Part shown: positions 63,964 through 64,000 of the stretch, one piece after another
How positions within the stretch are numbered: position 1 is the first letter of the stretch
Layout: the number at the start of each line of letters is the position of its first letter
From: Rhodopirellula sp.
GTDB taxonomy: Bacteria > Planctomycetota > Planctomycetia > Pirellulales > Thermoguttaceae
DNA: 64,000 nucleotides
Assembly: GCA_012728855.1 (NCBI GenBank)
Contig: JAAYEH010000029.1
Coordinates: 1 to 64,000, forward strand
Direction of reading: 5' to 3'
Notes under the pieces: model-generated
Database searches by the model: none
What the model was told of the DNA's origin: nothing
What the model saw: the letters and a program-made list of their open reading frames with translations, nothing else
Position numbers and translations under genes: made by a program

Positions 63964-64000
63964 TCTGCGCCACGGTCAGGCCCGTCCAGTTCAATCTCAT

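Noticed and set aside
1..64000. CRISPR array, prophage, integron or rRNA operon
   Set aside because: No regular direct repeats with spacers, no phage structural or integrase genes, and no rRNA segments were found on either strand.

Overview
The window is a 64 kb piece of a GC-rich chromosome that is very probably from a planctomycete (Pirellulales-like is a guess). The grounds are four DUF1559 prepilin-like genes each followed by a small lipoprotein gene, an ECF sigma factor coupled to a DUF6768-type membrane protein, sulfatases, DUF1080 and GYF-domain proteins, a giant alpha-2-macroglobulin-like protein with a secretin-type STN domain, and typical planctomycete versions of rho, ftsY and polA. 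No rRNA operon, CRISPR array, prophage or intact transposase was seen.

Layout. 1-9.9 kb: a 2908-residue exported TPR/macroglobulin/STN protein, divergent from an ECF sigma factor and its DUF6768 partner, whose 3' end is fused to the wreck of an antisense AbiEii toxin gene. 10.6-16.4 kb: an SGNH hydrolase with TPRs, then two DUF1559-lipoprotein modules. 16.4-18.6 kb: a gene-poor graveyard holding pieces of a Mu-type transposase, an ExeA-type ATPase and a CHC2 zinc-finger gene, interrupted by a small palindromic element with target-site duplication. 18.6-29 kb: a carbohydrate locus (GH28 pectinase-like enzyme, kelch propeller, a bimodular 1190-residue glycosidase-like protein, sulfatase, Nramp-like carrier, 2-dehydro-3-deoxygalactonokinase). 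29-33.6 kb: CPBP protease and two more DUF1559-lipoprotein modules. 33.8-44.9 kb: a sulfatase-fold protein without the catalytic cysteine, then an exopolysaccharide/cell-envelope locus (PglC/WcaJ-type transferase and Wzz-like protein on the minus strand; FemAB/CelD-like acyltransferase, polysaccharide deacetylase, flippase, glycosyltransferase, PlsC and CdsA on the plus strand). 44.9-54.5 kb: secreted MA-type peptidase, trehalose-6-phosphate synthase, der, a SpoU methyltransferase and small proteins. 54.9-64 kb: an Rpn-family nuclease gene, then the housekeeping run polA-coaE-rho-ribH-nusB-ftsY and a tRNA-Pro.

Function as a whole. The 18.6-29 kb genes look like a system that cuts and desulfates an acidic (galacturonate- or galactose-rich) polysaccharide and phosphorylates a 2-keto-3-deoxy sugar acid. 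The 35-44 kb genes assemble and export an envelope polysaccharide and make phospholipid precursors. The most distinctive non-coding signal is a set of several hairpin/palindrome families scattered through the intergenic DNA. One copy (17219-17341) sits inside the ATPase remnant with an 8-10 bp duplication, and removing it restores the reading frame; that is direct evidence that this element moves.
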